Counted from the stretch's first letter, positions 10,663-23,860 are shown. The stretch is 64,000 nucleotides of DNA from Epiperipatus broadwayi (GCA_028023455.1 JAQFVV010000274.1:734350-798349); one strand, 5' to 3'. Numbers and translations are program-made. Notes: generated from the sequence alone by a model not told the origin.

Positions 10663-13158
10663 TGTCCCTCATATAAATATTTATAAGAACCCCTACCCCA
10701 TTCAATAACGTCTAGCGTGATTCAGTCTAATTGGAAACGCAATAAAGTTGTGATTCTTTAAAAATGAAAAATAAAATCATAATTTTGATTTTTAGTATTG
10801 ATGGATTTAAATAGAATGTTATATCGTCTTATTTTATTATTTTTTTTTTTTTTATCTGTCTCAATAAAAAAAAAAGAAAGAAATTAATTATCCAATCATT
10901 AAAAAGAAAGAAAAAGGATACTTGAGTTAAACTGAGGCAGTATTCAAATTAGACACGTCGTTGAAGAAAGAAGAAATTTTTTTTTCTCTCTATCGTCTTA
11001 CACAGAGGGCTTTAACAAAACGTGAAAATAAAAATAAAAAGTTTTACTAGAGAAATTATAATGAAACTGGAATAAATTAAGAGCTTCACTCTCTCCACGC
11101 TGTGCCATGACTTTCCATTAATAAAATAACCTGCCTTCGTTTGAATAAAGTGGACCGTAAAACTGGAAGGTAACTTTTATAAAATACTAAAACATAATAA
11201 TCAAATATTACAAAGTGAATTTTTGTACTAAGCGTATAAATGCTTGACTGCTTATAAGGTTCTTACCTTAAATAAATTATATGTATAAGTTATAAATGCT
11301 TGACTGCTTATAAGGTTCTTACCTTAAATGAATTATTGTATAAATTATAAATGCTTGACTGCTTATAAGCTTCTTACCTTAAATAAATTATTGTATAAGT
11401 TATAAATGCTTGACTGCTATATAAAGCTTCAATTACTCAAATGATAATTATTCTATAAACTATAAATATTTAACTGCTTTTAAACTGAAATGCTATAAAC
11501 AAAAATTTGTGTGAGTTCAAATGCTCTACCAATCAGTAATAATTCAATTTCAAATGATAAATACTCTATAAATCATAAATATTTGGATATTTCTGGTTTT
11601 CATTGTAATGTAATAAAGTTTATGTGTAAGAATATGCTTCTACATTTGGCTAAAATATAAATGCCTCAATTATCAAATGATAAATACTCTATAAATCATA
11701 AATATTTAACTGCTTTTAAACTCATTGTAATGTAATAAAGTTTATGTGTGAGGATATGCTTCTACATTTGGCTAAAATATAAATGCCTCAATTATCAAAT
11801 GATAAGATACTCTATAAATCATAAATACTTATCTGCTTCTAAATTTACTATAATGTCACAAAGATTATGTGTAAAAATATACTTCCATACTTGGCTAGAG
11901 TATGAATGTTTTAATTATCAAATGTTAAGATAACGAAATGTTATATAAATCATAAATGTTTAATTACTACCAAATTTCTTCTCATAAAAGAATTAATGAA
12001 CTATCATTGAATTAGGATATTCATAATTTTCTTCTCTCAAGTGAAGTCAAAATGAACTATTAAATGAACTCGGAATGAGTTATTATTAAATCAGAATAAT
12101 CCCAAGCTTCTTCCCATAAAAAAATTAATGAACTATCATTGAATTAGGATATTCATAATTTTCTTCTCTCAAGTGAATTCAAAATGAACTATTAACTGAA
12201 TTCGGAATGAATTATTGTTAAATCAGAGTAATCCCAAGCTTTTCTCATAAAAGAATTAATGAACTATCATTGAATTAGGATATTCATAATTTTCTTCTCT
12301 CAAGTGAATTCAAAATGAACTATTAAATGAATTCGGAATGAATTATTATTAAACCAGAGTAATCCCAAGCTTTTCTCATAAAAGAATTAATGAACTATCA
12401 TTGAATTAGGATTTTCATAATTTTCTTCTCTCAAGTGAATTCAAAATGAACTGTTAACTGAATTTGGAATGAATAATTATTAAATCAGAGTAATCACAAG
12501 CTTCTTCTCATAAAAAAATTAATGAACTATCATTGAATTAGTATATTCATAATTATCTTCTCTCCAGTGAATTCAAAATGAACTGTTAACTGAATTCGGA
12601 ATGAATAATTATTAAATCAGAGTAATCCAAGCTCTTCCATAAAAAAATTAATGAACTGTCATTGAATTAGGATTTTCATAATTATCTTCTCTCAAGTGAA
12701 TTAAAATGAATGTTAATTAAATTGGAATGAATTATTATAGAAGAATGTTTAAAGTTTATTTTTAATTGTTATCTAATAAATTTTTTGTTACTAAAAATTA
12801 AATTGGTTGTCCAGTTATCCAATTCTATTTTGTTTATCTATCACATCACTCACCAATTATAGCACTGGTTCATGAGAATCTCATGTTCTCTGAGCTACGT
12901 CAGACATAGCTAGACCAAGGCCAGTCAGGTTGTAGTAAGACAGAACTCTAATGGCGCTGTTTGGAAAACCAAACATATAAATGTTTAGATGTTCCCAGTC
13001 TCTATTGTACTACATCCTCTGATGAGCAGGAAATATTGTTGTAGGTGCCATTAACATCTGCATTAGGAATGTCAATTGATAGTTCCTTCCTACAGCATGC
13101 TCATCAGAAAATTGTTACGACTGAGGTAATAAAACGGTTGTATGGCGGTCCGGTTACA
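10663..13158 (+). repeat. 3' LTR of the Ty3/gypsy element
   Basis: Partner of 2283-4728, 2496 bp, starting TGTCCCTC and ending GGTTACA. It has the same three internal arrays: 55-bp units at 11220-11425, about 123-bp units at 11550-11935, and 132-bp units at 11990-12720. Differences from the 5' LTR are mostly indels in the arrays and in the 11420-11560 segment. The last 390 bp are almost identical in both LTRs. Confidence 0.88.
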
Positions 13159-13170
13159 ATATATATATAT

Positions 13171-13480
13171 AGGCATAATTCTCCATACAGTAGAACCACT
13201 CAGTGCAAGCCAGAGTAATCAATGGATGCAGGTTTAATAGCAATCCTTCCCAATAGGATTATGGTGACTGTGGTTATTAAAGAGCCACAGACATCAAAAA
13301 GTATGGATGCTGAAGTAAGTTCAGATTTATATGACTATCCAAGCTAATGAGATTGAATTAAAAACATTACCATGTTTTCATTTTGGCCTCAAATCTTTAT
13401 AGTTTACAAGGTAAAAGGTGACTGCTGGAGGGTTGCATTATATTGGAAGATCTGGGTGTAGTGGTCTCAGACCCAAGGCC
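13171..13480 (+). repeat. Palindromic retroposon family, rearranged copy
   Basis: Begins at the AT run next to the 3' LTR with the family end (CTCCATACAGTAG, AGTAATCAATGGATGC) and then jumps to the right-arm interior (GGTTATTAAAGAGCCACAGA through GGAGGGTTGCATTA). It stops before the ribozyme segment. Compare 22280-22510. Confidence 0.75.
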
Positions 13481-14260
13481 AAAATAACAATAATAAACTG
13501 TGGGTTAAGCTCAGAGGGATTTTACACATGGCATATGCTACAATAAAAAGAGTCATATGCAATAAATAAATATTATCAATATAATATATAACATTTAATA
13601 AATTATAAGAGGAAAACGTTCATACTCAATTTTACAAATTACAGGGATGCTCTTAATATTGAAGGCATACATCATAAAGTGGTTAGATTATATTAAATCC
13701 TTTTCCCCCTCCTCCTCATTACAATACATTTAATAACTATCACCAGCATCTCATTTCTATGATCAGCTCCACATTTCACATCTTTTGATAAAGAATAATA
13801 AGTTTATGTTTTAAATTTTAATCCATTTCTTATGTTTTGTGTCACATTGCTTATTAAAATGATTTCTTTTGCAAAACAATTTCTTTAGTATAGATTTATA
13901 TTATATTGAAATCTGAGGGTTCTTTAAATAATTATAATATTAAAAATTTACTCTTTTCTTTCATTTAAAAGTTATTAGACAGTGAATAGAATCCTAGTAA
14001 TAAGATAATGTCTACCTAACTGACAATAATAATATTAAATTTTAAAGGAAATATTTTAAATAAAATAAAATATGTAACAAAACTCTTAATTTGGAATAAA
14101 ATAATATATACCATGATTTTATTCAGACATAATAAGTGGATAAAGGATTGTATGGCCACTCAGGATATCCCACTAACAACTCTTACTAAATCTTTCTTTG
14201 AAATATGAATTTTTTTCTACAGAACGGGCTTTTTATACCTGCAATTATATATGTATTATA
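13481..14260. other. AT-rich DNA, nothing recognised
   Basis: No coding signal or repeat structure that I can name. Confidence 0.5.
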
Positions 14261-14261
14261 T

Positions 14262-14625
14262 ATGGGATTTGAACTCAGACTTTCACATGATCCTCAACCA
14301 TCCATACTATCTCATACCACTGGTACACTTGATAACACACATGTCAAAAAGCTAGGGGTTTGAACTCAGACTTTCACATGACCCTCGAGCATCCATGCTA
14401 TCTCATACCACTAATACACTTGATCACACATATCAAAAATATAGGGTTTAAACTCAGACTTTCACATGACCCTCAACCATCCATGCCATCTCATACTGCT
14501 GATACACTTGATCACACACATATCAAAAATATAGGGATTTAAACTCAGACTTTCACATGACCCTCAACCATCCATGCTATCTCATACTGCTGATACACTT
14601 AATCACACACATGTCAAAAAGATAA
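14262..14625. repeat. 90-bp tandem repeat, four units
   Basis: Units start at about 14264, 14357, 14444 and 14534. Each contains AACTCAGACTTTCACATGA, a CATCCATGCTATCTCATAC-like block and TGATACACTTGATCACACA. These blocks also occur in the dispersed repeat at 23343-23860 and 50733-51192, so this is a local tandem expansion of that family. Open frames here only reflect the repeat. Confidence 0.8.
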
Positions 14626-16439
14626 TTCTTTCTTTATGAATTTAAGATAAATAATTTAAACATTTAAACTTATGATGTATAATCAACTGTAATCTTTTGG
14701 ATAAAGCAGTCTTCTTTTAATAAATGCAATTGGCTAAAGTGATCATTTAAATTTAAGAAAATGAATAATCTATCTATTAGACGCTTTCTTAACATCTACA
14801 GACCAGCTTGAACAAAGTGATTATGATATTTAATATTTATGTTCATGTACTCTTAATAACCAATATATAAGATAATTGTATAATAGATTATATAATGTTA
14901 AGATTAATATGTGTTAATGATGATGTAAATACTATAAGACATACTTAATAATAAAAACATTTATTTTGACAATAAAGACAATTGAATAAATAACAGTCTT
15001 GGAAATCAACCATATTTTAAAATAAATTATTTAGACACTATGCTATACAATTCACTGCAAAGAAGAAATAATTTTAAATTTACAAATAAGAATAAAGTAA
15101 TATTTGCATATTAAATAATAATTGATTAATATTAGATTCATCTGACTAATGAAAGATTTTCTTAATATTAGTATTATCACAAGAAACTACACTACAGTCA
15201 TACCATGATATTGTCTTAAAAATAAATATATTTAAACATTAAGCATATCTTACCAATCCAGTGATGAAAAAAATGCTAAATATTGATGTATATCACTTAT
15301 TAAGGTCCTGGAATACAATTTTTAATTTGTAAAATAAATGTGTATCAGTTTTCTGTCTGCAAGGCTGACAAAGTACAGCAAAAAAGCAGACCTACTCATC
15401 AAAAACATTCATAACCTAGAATTAGAGAATTGGAATACAACAGAAAAAAAGATGATGTTCCTCAGAACAAACAACACTATCAATTGCATAAAAATAGAAT
15501 CATGGTGGTACACCACTGATGGCTTCATATAAAATATACATGATACAATATGTCTACAAGGTAAGATTATATAAGGCAATGAACATAAATGATGGCTTGA
15601 ACACAAAATGAAGCACCTACATTTTGAGGACAAAAATCATACTAGGATTTTATCTCTGAATATAATGAAAATGAGACTGAAACATCAAAATATGTTAGGA
15701 ATAATAATATCTACCTGAAATAAAGCATTTGTGCTCAAATATGAGATACAAAAGATATAATTCATGGAACATATTATAAAATTCTCAACCACCATCTCTT
15801 AAAAAATAACAAATATCTACAAGAGAGAGATTAAGTTTCCATCTCTTGGAAAAATATACAGGCAAAATGAGCATATACAATAAATATGTACAAGACAGAG
15901 ACAAAGCTATCATTTCTTGAAAATATATATGCAAGATTGAAAATAAAACAGTCTAACCCCACATTCTAAATAAATATAATAATTAACTGATGTGTAAAAC
16001 TGATGACAAAATTATTTGCCAAATCTTGCCTAATAAAAACATAACCTGAAATAAAAAGTAATAAATTAACACCATCTTCACTTGCTCAGCATATACATAT
16101 ACATTCAAATAAAGAAATAAATAAATTAAGTATTATAGGGGACAAATAAGTCTTTAAACTATATTGCATTATAAAAAGATAAATATTCTGTAAACTTTTG
16201 GATATTACAACTTAAAAATAATTCATAAAATTATATCAGACAAAATGCATAGGACAAATAAAATATAATAAAATTTAATAGAATCTCACTATATCCCAAT
16301 TTAGATTGACATTTACAGCTAAAATTTCTCATCACCAAGTTAGGAGAGAAATTTTTAATGGATTTCTATTTTTATTTATGATCTATATTTTAACAACAAT
16401 AATAGTTTATAATTATAAATTTATTTAAATGCACATTGA
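14626..16439. other. AT-rich DNA, nothing recognised
   Basis: Short frames such as 15338-15532 show no domain signature. No repeats obvious by eye. Confidence 0.5.
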
Positions 16440-16660
16440 TTATGTAAGTAATATTTATTAAGGTTGTAGCCTCAAGCACATGTGTTTAAAAATGTGATAG
16501 TAGGGACCTTCACAAGCCTTAAACCACATGCTTACTCTTTGGTTCCCCTCTTTTCTTCCAAAGAGTAAGCTTGTGGTTTAAGACCTGTAGAGGTCTCTAC
16601 TGTCACATTTTTAAATGCATGTGCTTGAGGCTACAGCCTTAATAAATAATAGCTTATATA
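16440..16660. repeat. Fold-back (MITE-like) element
   Basis: Two arms of roughly 90 bp face each other: TTATTAAGGTTGTAGCCTCA ... CTTACTCTTTGG and CCAAAGAGTAAG ... GGCTACAGCCTTAATAAAT. A single diverged arm of the same family lies at 43030-43140. Confidence 0.8.
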
Positions 16661-17577
16661 AATTGGTGATATGGTTATATAAGCAGAGGAGATAATATGG
16701 TTAATATTTTTCCGCATTAACTAGACCAATGAGCAGACTGGGATCATATAAAAATTTGCAACATGTGGCCACCTTTTAAGACAATTGCAAGCCTTCATAA
16801 CTGCAAGAAGCAAACACCTCTCCTGCAGATACTTTTATTTATACTGAGGATAAATTCTTGGTCACCATCCAAACAAAGGCTGGAATATCAATAATTAAAG
16901 GGTTTGAAGTGCCTTAAGTGCTTGATTCCCTGTCAGGCACAAAGAGCAAAAAACTGACATGATTCAAGCTATCCAACAATGCATTTTAAACACACATATA
17001 TAATTGACACAATTTTATATTAATTAAGATTGTATGGTGAGGTATGGAGAGAGAATTAAACCAAATTAACAACTTAAAACATGTTTATTTAGACAAACAC
17101 ATAACAATAATAAAAAGTAAACATAAACTAAATTACATTAGATAAAGTTATTTAGTATAGATCAGTTCATTTCTAAATAGGGATCAGAATTAAGTTACTT
17201 TGTTTTATAAAAGTTTGTGAATAGAATAAAATATGTCTAGACTCTAAATTATCATATATAATTACTTAGGTTTTGTTATAGTTTTTCTGAAGTGTACTCC
17301 TGTCTTTATGAAACTTGATTGAATTCATGGCTGGTATTCTTGGCTCCTGTTAACAGCTTGTCACTTTTTTCAGGGCAGCATGTATCTTGGTTTTGTTCAG
17401 TACTAATCATCTATAATGATGGATAGGTGTATCTCAGCAATAATGTTCAAGAATATTTATTAAATTTCAGGCAGACAAAAGAAGTGGGCAGAGAACAATG
17501 AATAAATATCCTTATTTGAATTTAAGAATGCATGGTGATGTTAAGATGTCCACATAAATATTTATATATTGCTGATA
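16661..17577. other. AT-rich DNA, nothing recognised
   Basis: No coding or repeat signal that I can support. Confidence 0.5.
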
Positions 17578-17776
17578 AATATTTTTCTTCCTATGACATA
17601 TTACCCTAAAGATGTACTACTCTAATCTTCTGATATTTAAGATAACATCTCCTAGTGATTTCCAGACAATGTTAATTGCTAAAATTTGTCCACAGATCAT
17701 GTGGAGGCATTACATTAAAGATTGAAAGATTAGAGTAGTACGTCTTCAGGATAATATGTCATAGCAAGAAAAATAG
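17578..17776. repeat. Short TIR element next to the minisatellite
   Basis: Inverted ends of about 50 bp: 17578-17630 (TTTTTCTTCCTATGACATAT ... GTACTACTCTAATCTT) against 17725-17776 (AAGATTAGAGTAGTAC ... CATAGCAAGAAAAATAG). The spacer is about 95 bp and has no coding potential. The right end reads CATAGCAAGAAAAATAGTAA, very close to the minisatellite unit that follows. Confidence 0.75.
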
Positions 17777-17849
17777 TAAAGAAGCCAGCCATCTGGTAGA
17801 CATCGGACACCATGTTTGTCATTTCTGAAAAAAAAGAAAAAAATTACTA

Positions 17850-20045
17850 TAATAATTAATTAGTATTAGACATCTAATAGCAAGAATAATACTAAAGAAG
17901 ACATCTAATAGCAAGATTAATACTAAAGATTCCAGTAGACATAGCAAGAATAATACTAAAGAAGACATCGAATAGCAAGAATAATACTAAAGATGTCGGT
18001 AGACATAGCAAGAATAATACTAAAGATTCCAGTAGACATAGCAAGAATAATACTAAAGAAGACATCTAATAGCAAGGATAATACTAAAGAAGACATCTAA
18101 TAGCAAGGATAATACTAAAGAAGACATCTAATAGCAAGAATAATACTAAAGAAGACATCTAATAGCAAGGATAATACTAAAGAAGACATCTAATAGCAAG
18201 GATAATACTAAAGAAAACATCTAATAGCAAGAATAATACTAAATAAGACATCCAGTAGACATAGCAAGAATAATACTAAAGAAGACATCTAATAGCAATG
18301 TAAGACATCTAATAGCAAGAATAATACTAAAGAAGACATCTAATAGCAAGGATAATACTAAAGAAAACACCTAATAGCAAGAATAATACTAAATAAGACA
18401 TCCAGTAGACATAGCAAGAATAATACTAAAGAAGACATCTAATAGCAAGGATAATACTAAAGAAGACATCTAATAGCAAAAATAATACTAAAGAAGACAT
18501 CTAATAGCAAGGATAATACTAAAGAAGACATCTAATAGCAAGAATAATACTAAAGAAGACATCTAATAGCAAGGATAATACTAAAGAAGACATCGAATAG
18601 CAAGAATAATACTAAAGATGTCGGTAGACATAGCAAGAATAATACTAAAGATTCCGGTAGACATAGCAAGAATAATACTAAAGAAGACATCTAATAGCAA
18701 GAATAATACTAAAGAAGACATCTAATAGCAAGAATAATACTAAAGAAGACATCTAATAGCAAGAATAATACTAAAGAAGACATCTAATAGCAAGAATAAT
18801 ACTAAATAAGACATCCAGTAGACATAGCAAGAATAATACTAAAGAAGACATCTAATAGCAAGGATAATACTAAAGAAGACATCGAATAGCAAGAATAATA
18901 CTAAAGATGTCGGTAGACATAGCAAGAATAATACTAAAGATTCCAGTAGACATAGCAAGAATAATACTAAAGAAGACATCTAATAGCAAGAATAATACTA
19001 AAGAAGACATCTAATAGCAAGAATAATACTAAAGAAGACATCTAATAGCAAGAATAATACTAAAGAAGACATCTAATAGCAAGGATAATACTAAAGAAGA
19101 CATCTAATAGCAAGGATAATACTAAAGAAGACATCTAATAGCAAGAATAATACTAAATAAGACATCCAGTAGACATAGCAAGAATAATACTAAAGAAGAC
19201 ATCTAATAGCAACGTAAGACATCTAATAGCAAGAATAATACTAAAGAAGACATCTAATAGCAAGGATAATACTAAAGAAAACACCTAATAGCAAGAATAA
19301 TACTAAATAAGACATCCAGTAGACATAGCAAGAATAATACTAAAGAAGACATCTAATAGCAAGGATAATACTAAAGAAGACATCTAATAGCAAGAATAAT
19401 ACTAAAGAAGACATCTAATAGCAAGGATAATACTAAAGAAGACATCTAATAGCAAGAATAATACTAAAGAAGACATCTAATAGCAAGGATAATACTAAAG
19501 AAGACATCGAATAGCAAGAATAATACTAAAGATGTCGGTAGACATAACAAGAATAATACTAAAGATTCCGGTAGACATAGCAAGAATAATACTAAAGAAG
19601 ACATCTAATAGCAAGAATAATACTAAAGAAGACATCTAATAGCAAGAATAATACTAAAGAAGACATCTAATAGCAAGAATAATACTAAAGAAGACATCTA
19701 ATAGCAAGAATAATACTAAAGAAGACATCAGTAGACATAGCAAGAATAATACTAAAGAAGACATCTAATAGCAAGAATAATACTAAAGAAGACATCGAAT
19801 AGCAAGAATAATACTAAAGATTAATAAAAATAATACTAAAAATAGACATAGCAAGAATAATACTAAAGAAGACATCTAATAGCAAGAATAATACTAAATA
19901 AGACATCCAGTAGACATAGCAAGAATAATACTAAAGATTCCAGTAGACATAGCAAGAATAATACTAAAGAAGACATCTAATAGCAAGAATAATACTAAAT
20001 AAGACATCCAGTAGACATAGCAAGAATAATACTAAAGAAGCCATT
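17850..20045. repeat. 31-bp minisatellite with 914-bp higher-order repeat
   Basis: About 70 copies of a 31-bp unit (AGACATCTAATAGCAAGAAT followed by AATACTAAAGA), mixed with a longer variant carrying CCAGTAGACATAGC or GTCGGTAGACATAGC. Variants recur exactly 914 bp apart: GATGTCGG at 17992 and 18906, GCAATGTAAG/GCAACGTAAG at 18301 and 19215, AAAACACC at 18364 and 19278, GATGTCGG at 18617 and 19531. Both flanks carry the direct repeat CCATGTTTGTCATTTCT (17811 and 20070). Confidence 0.93.
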
Positions 20046-21765
20046 TCATAGGGAAAAAAATATCATATGGTGCCATGTTTGTCATTTCTTGAAAAAAAAA
20101 ATTACATATGCCAAAAAAATACATAAATTAATAGTAATTTACTAAAATTATTGTAAATTCAAATTGACTACAAAATAATTGCAGAAAAATTTATAATTTT
20201 TTTTTGTAATTTTAAAATTAAACAGACAACAAAAACACTTCCTGATATAGTGTGAATCTGTAATACAATGGAAATGGCAGACATAAAAACATCTTAATTA
20301 AAAGGTATTATATAAAATTATGAAATTAAAAGTATAGTCTTTTTTTAATGAAAATAAGGATAATTTATAAGAAAAATGGAAAAGAAGACAATGAACCAAA
20401 AGAAGTAAATAAAAAATAACCTAAAAGGTAGTACATAAAATTATGAAATGTTTTTTTTAATGAAAATTATAATAATTTACAAGGAAAATGTAAAAGAAAC
20501 AATGATGAAGTAAAAAATGTCTTAAAAGCTACTATATAAAATTATAAAATGTTTTTTTTTGTAGTGAAAACAAGAATAATTTATAAGTTAAAATGTAAAA
20601 GAAGCAAGCATTAAATATATATGAAAATGCATACAATTATGTTTAAAATAATACACCAATTATCACTACAAAATAAAAAATAACCTGTAATGGTGATATA
20701 TAAAAACGTCTTAAAAGCTACTATATTTAATTATTAAAAAACAAAATGAAAATTACTTACAAATAATGGCAGTGGAAAATTACTATAATATCATTCAATC
20801 GACAGTTAAAAATTCACTGTATATAGTAATATGTCAATATTAAATATGAAAATATTCTCAATATGATCAAAAAATCACTGTATTCACGCCGATAGCAAAA
20901 CCACAAAAGACAAAGAAATGACAAAATTTCCCATAGGTCTCTCGACTTTTTAAATCTCGTGGGTCACCACAATAAAAAAATCACCAGTGTCTTTGTTGCC
21001 ATGACATCGTTTATCTATTCTCCGATGAAATCTTACTGGCAGAAAACATATTAAGCATAATACGTCATACTAAACTACCGGATATTCTATATGAAGAAAT
21101 CAGAAAAATTATCAGAGCTAGTTGGTAGTAGAATAATTAATAGTATACTATTTTTAATATCAGCAAACTGAAATGACAGTAAATTAAAATGGCAACAAAC
21201 TTTTACGAATAAAATTCAGCAGACCTAGAAAACTGAATACAATAGAAATTTAGTAGCTTTTATATTATTGACAAACTCATTGTCTGAGATCCCCCATCTC
21301 ATTAATTTCAAATTCTTTTTGCAGTTAATCCTCTTTTTTTCTTAATTACAACATTAGTTATAATATTATGTAATCAGTTGAAAATATTACTGATTTCCAG
21401 TATAAATTAATCTTCTTCTAATTAAAAAATTTACAAAACTATTCTGATCTCTGATTAGATCATAATTTTTCTAATTAAACAGTTTTCAATAATAAATTTG
21501 TACAATCATTTACATTTTTCTTTAAAGTTACAATTTAGTTTTTTTTATACAGTTCCATCTTAATACTTTAAAATTTTTTTAAGTTAAAAGATCCTTTGAA
21601 ACAAAATTCTATATTACAATATGCTTTAATTATATTTTTCCTTTTGTTAAATTACCTTTACTTCATTTATTAATTTGGGAATTAAGATACCTTTTATTTA
21701 TTTACTAATAGACTTTTATTTATTTTAAACATATCTTTACATTTTAAAATTAATTTGACAGTTCT
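20046..21765. other. AT-rich DNA with a weak 115-bp tandem repeat
   Basis: About three degenerate units at 20298-20615 share TATAAAATTATGAAAT, a run of T, AATGAAAA and AAAAGAAG. The rest shows nothing I can name. Confidence 0.55.
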
Positions 21766-21785
21766 TTTTATTTATAAAAAACATC

Positions 21786-22672
21786 ACATAACCAACACTT
21801 CTTATGCTTGTGTATAACTGTTATTAAAACAGGCAAAACTCACTATATGTATTGCCACACACAGCAAGCTAAGTAATCAATGGATGCCAAAAAGCTTGTG
21901 CATAAAATCCCCATCTAATGCCTACTCATCCAATATCCCCAGACTAGTTTTTGGCTTGTGGCATTTGTCGGTGAGGAGCCTTGGATCTGAGAGCACTGCA
22001 CCTAGATCTTAGAATTTAATGCAACCCCCCCCCCAGCAACCACCTTTTATCTCCACTTAACTACAAAACTATGAGTCTTAAACTGAAAACACCTTAATGT
22101 TTTCAATCCAAGCCCATTAGCTTATATAGTCATATGGGTCTGAACTCAATTCAGTGCCCATACATTTTGGTGTCTTTGGTTCTTTAATAACCATAGATAC
22201 CACTATCCTATTAGGCAGTATTGGGTTAGGCCAATAAACACCACATGACCACCATTTCTTATGCTTGTGTATAACTGTTATTAATTCTGCCTAATAGGAA
22301 AGTGGTGGCTATGGTTATTAAAGAACCAAAGACACCAAAATGTATGGATACCGAACTGAGTTCATATCCATATGACTATATAAGCTAATGGGCTTGGATT
22401 GAAAACATTAAGGTGTTTTCAGTTTAAGACTCATAGTTTTGTAGTTAAGTGGAGATAAAAGGTGGTTGCTGGAGGGTTGCATTAGATCCTAAGATCTAGG
22501 TGCAGTGTTCTCAGATCCAAGGCTCCTTACTGACGAAGGCCACAAGATAGAAACTAGTCTGGGGATATTGGATGATGAGGCACTAGATGGGGATTTTATG
22601 CACAAGCCTTCTGGCATCCATTGATTACTCTAGCTTGCTGTGTGTGGCAATACGTATAGTGAGTTTTGCTTG
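21786..22672. mobile_element. Palindromic retroposon, full-length copy with 20-bp target duplication
   Basis: 887 bp. The left arm (about 21830-22210) and right arm (about 22270-22672) are inverted copies, from GGCAAAACTCACTATA to its mirror TATAGTGAGTTTTGC. The left end carries the extra tail (CTTATGCTTGTGTATAACTG). It is flanked by TTTTATTTATAAAAAACATC at 21766-21785 and 22673-22693, with one extra A in the right copy. The length of this duplication fits retroposition. Each arm carries a hammerhead-like segment facing the arm's outer end: 22524-22565 on the plus strand, and a decayed mirror near 21940-21985. There is no open reading frame, so it must depend on enzymes in trans. Confidence 0.85.
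22524..22565 (+). ncRNA. Hammerhead-ribozyme-like motif, right arm
   Basis: CTGACGA at 22530-22536, GAAA at 22550-22553, then CTAGTC with GTC as the cleavage triplet and TGGGGA at 22560-22565. TCCTTA before the core pairs with TGGGGA as stem I. Stem II is eroded (AGGCCACAAGATA), so cleavage is doubtful for this copy. Confidence 0.5.
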
Positions 22673-22699
22673 TTTTATTTATAAAAAAACATCCACCAC

Positions 22700-23342
22700 T
22701 TTTTGACTGAATATTTTTAAATGTTTCATGTAACACATGTATGCATACATATGTGTTATAAGATAATAAATTACAATAGCATAATATTGAAATTTAAAAT
22801 TATACCCAGTTTACTGAAATATATAATTAAAAGTTCTTCTTCCTGGAAGTTCTACTATTCAACAGGATACAGTTTATGCAATCTCCAATATGCAAACACA
22901 AAAATTTTCTTTTTTTTGTTGAAAACACAATAAATTTAAATTATATGTACAGCATTTGAAATATTTCATATAAGATATCGATTTCCTAATAGCTATAAGC
23001 ATACAATAGATCAATGGCCACTCAATTTTCATAAAGAATTTTTAAATAAAGCAGTGTGTCTTTTGTACAATATTATATTATTTTTTTTATTAATTCTATG
23101 AAAAATATAAATTAACAACAATGTACAGAAGCATATATTTTTTTGAACAAAATGCAGGTTTCATTACAGATAAGATTCATATGAAATAGGTGAGCATATG
23201 ATAAACTTCAATAAAATTTATAATTGAGGAGCCTTTATGTTTTATTCACATAGGATGCCACTTGTTTCAATTATTCAGTACAAGTGATAATTTAAAATAA
23301 TAGTAATAACGTTGAATAAATATTCTATTAATATTTTATATA
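22700..23342. other. AT-rich DNA, nothing recognised
   Basis: The frame at 22721-22933 has no domain signature. No structure seen. Confidence 0.5.
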
Positions 23343-23860
23343 TAGGGTATATGAGCACAGACTTTCACACCACCCACCACTCTCCACACTATCTCATAAC
23401 ACTGATACACTTGAACACATATATGTTGAAAAGATAAATAATCATCAATATATGTATTCGGGCTGTATTGCAGCAGTAATCAGTTGGTCCAGATTATCAT
23501 CTCTACACATATATGCTATAAGTGCTCAGATATATATTAAGATAGCCAAACCTCATACTTAAATGGACAGGCTTCAATATACTCTACACTCCAACTCTTC
23601 AACCATCCATCCAATTGAAAATCGATGATGGAATGCTCAAAGGCCACCCTGAGGCCAAGATTCTTGTCACACCCATGTTGATCTAAGGTTTAATGTGAAC
23701 CCTCATGTACAGGACATAATCCATTTAATACATATCTACTATGTAATAACTGAAACACACAGGCTTATTCTATACGTGTGTCTATATATGTAATATATAG
23801 GGTATATGAGTACAGACTTTCACACCACCCACCACTCTCTACACTATCTCATAACACTAC
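23343..23860. repeat. Dispersed repeat of about 450 bp with direct terminal repeats
   Basis: Begins ATAGGGTATATGAGCACAGA at about 23343 and the same block recurs at about 23795, so the copy is one full unit plus the start of the next. A second locus with the same internal order is at 50733-51192. The block also seeds the tandem array at 14262-14625. No coding capacity; class unknown. Confidence 0.8.

Larger units (their letters stand above)
2283..13158 (+). mobile_element. Ty3/gypsy LTR retrotransposon, nearly full length
   Basis: About 10.9 kb element: 5' LTR, primer-binding-site region, gag, protease-RT-RNase H-integrase, polypurine tract, 3' LTR. The integrase lies after RNase H, the Ty3/gypsy order, and no envelope-like frame follows it. 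Both LTRs start TGTC and end in TTACA. The flanks are AT microsatellites on both sides, so the target duplication cannot be read unambiguously. One in-frame stop in gag and two frameshifts in pol, at homopolymer runs, make this copy defective. The first and last few hundred bases of the LTRs are nearly identical, so it is not very old. Internal LTR tandem repeats have diverged more. Confidence 0.9.

Noticed and set aside
17850-20045. Regular short repeats reminiscent of a CRISPR array
   Set aside because: Units are head-to-tail with no unique spacers, and the rest of the window is clearly animal DNA.
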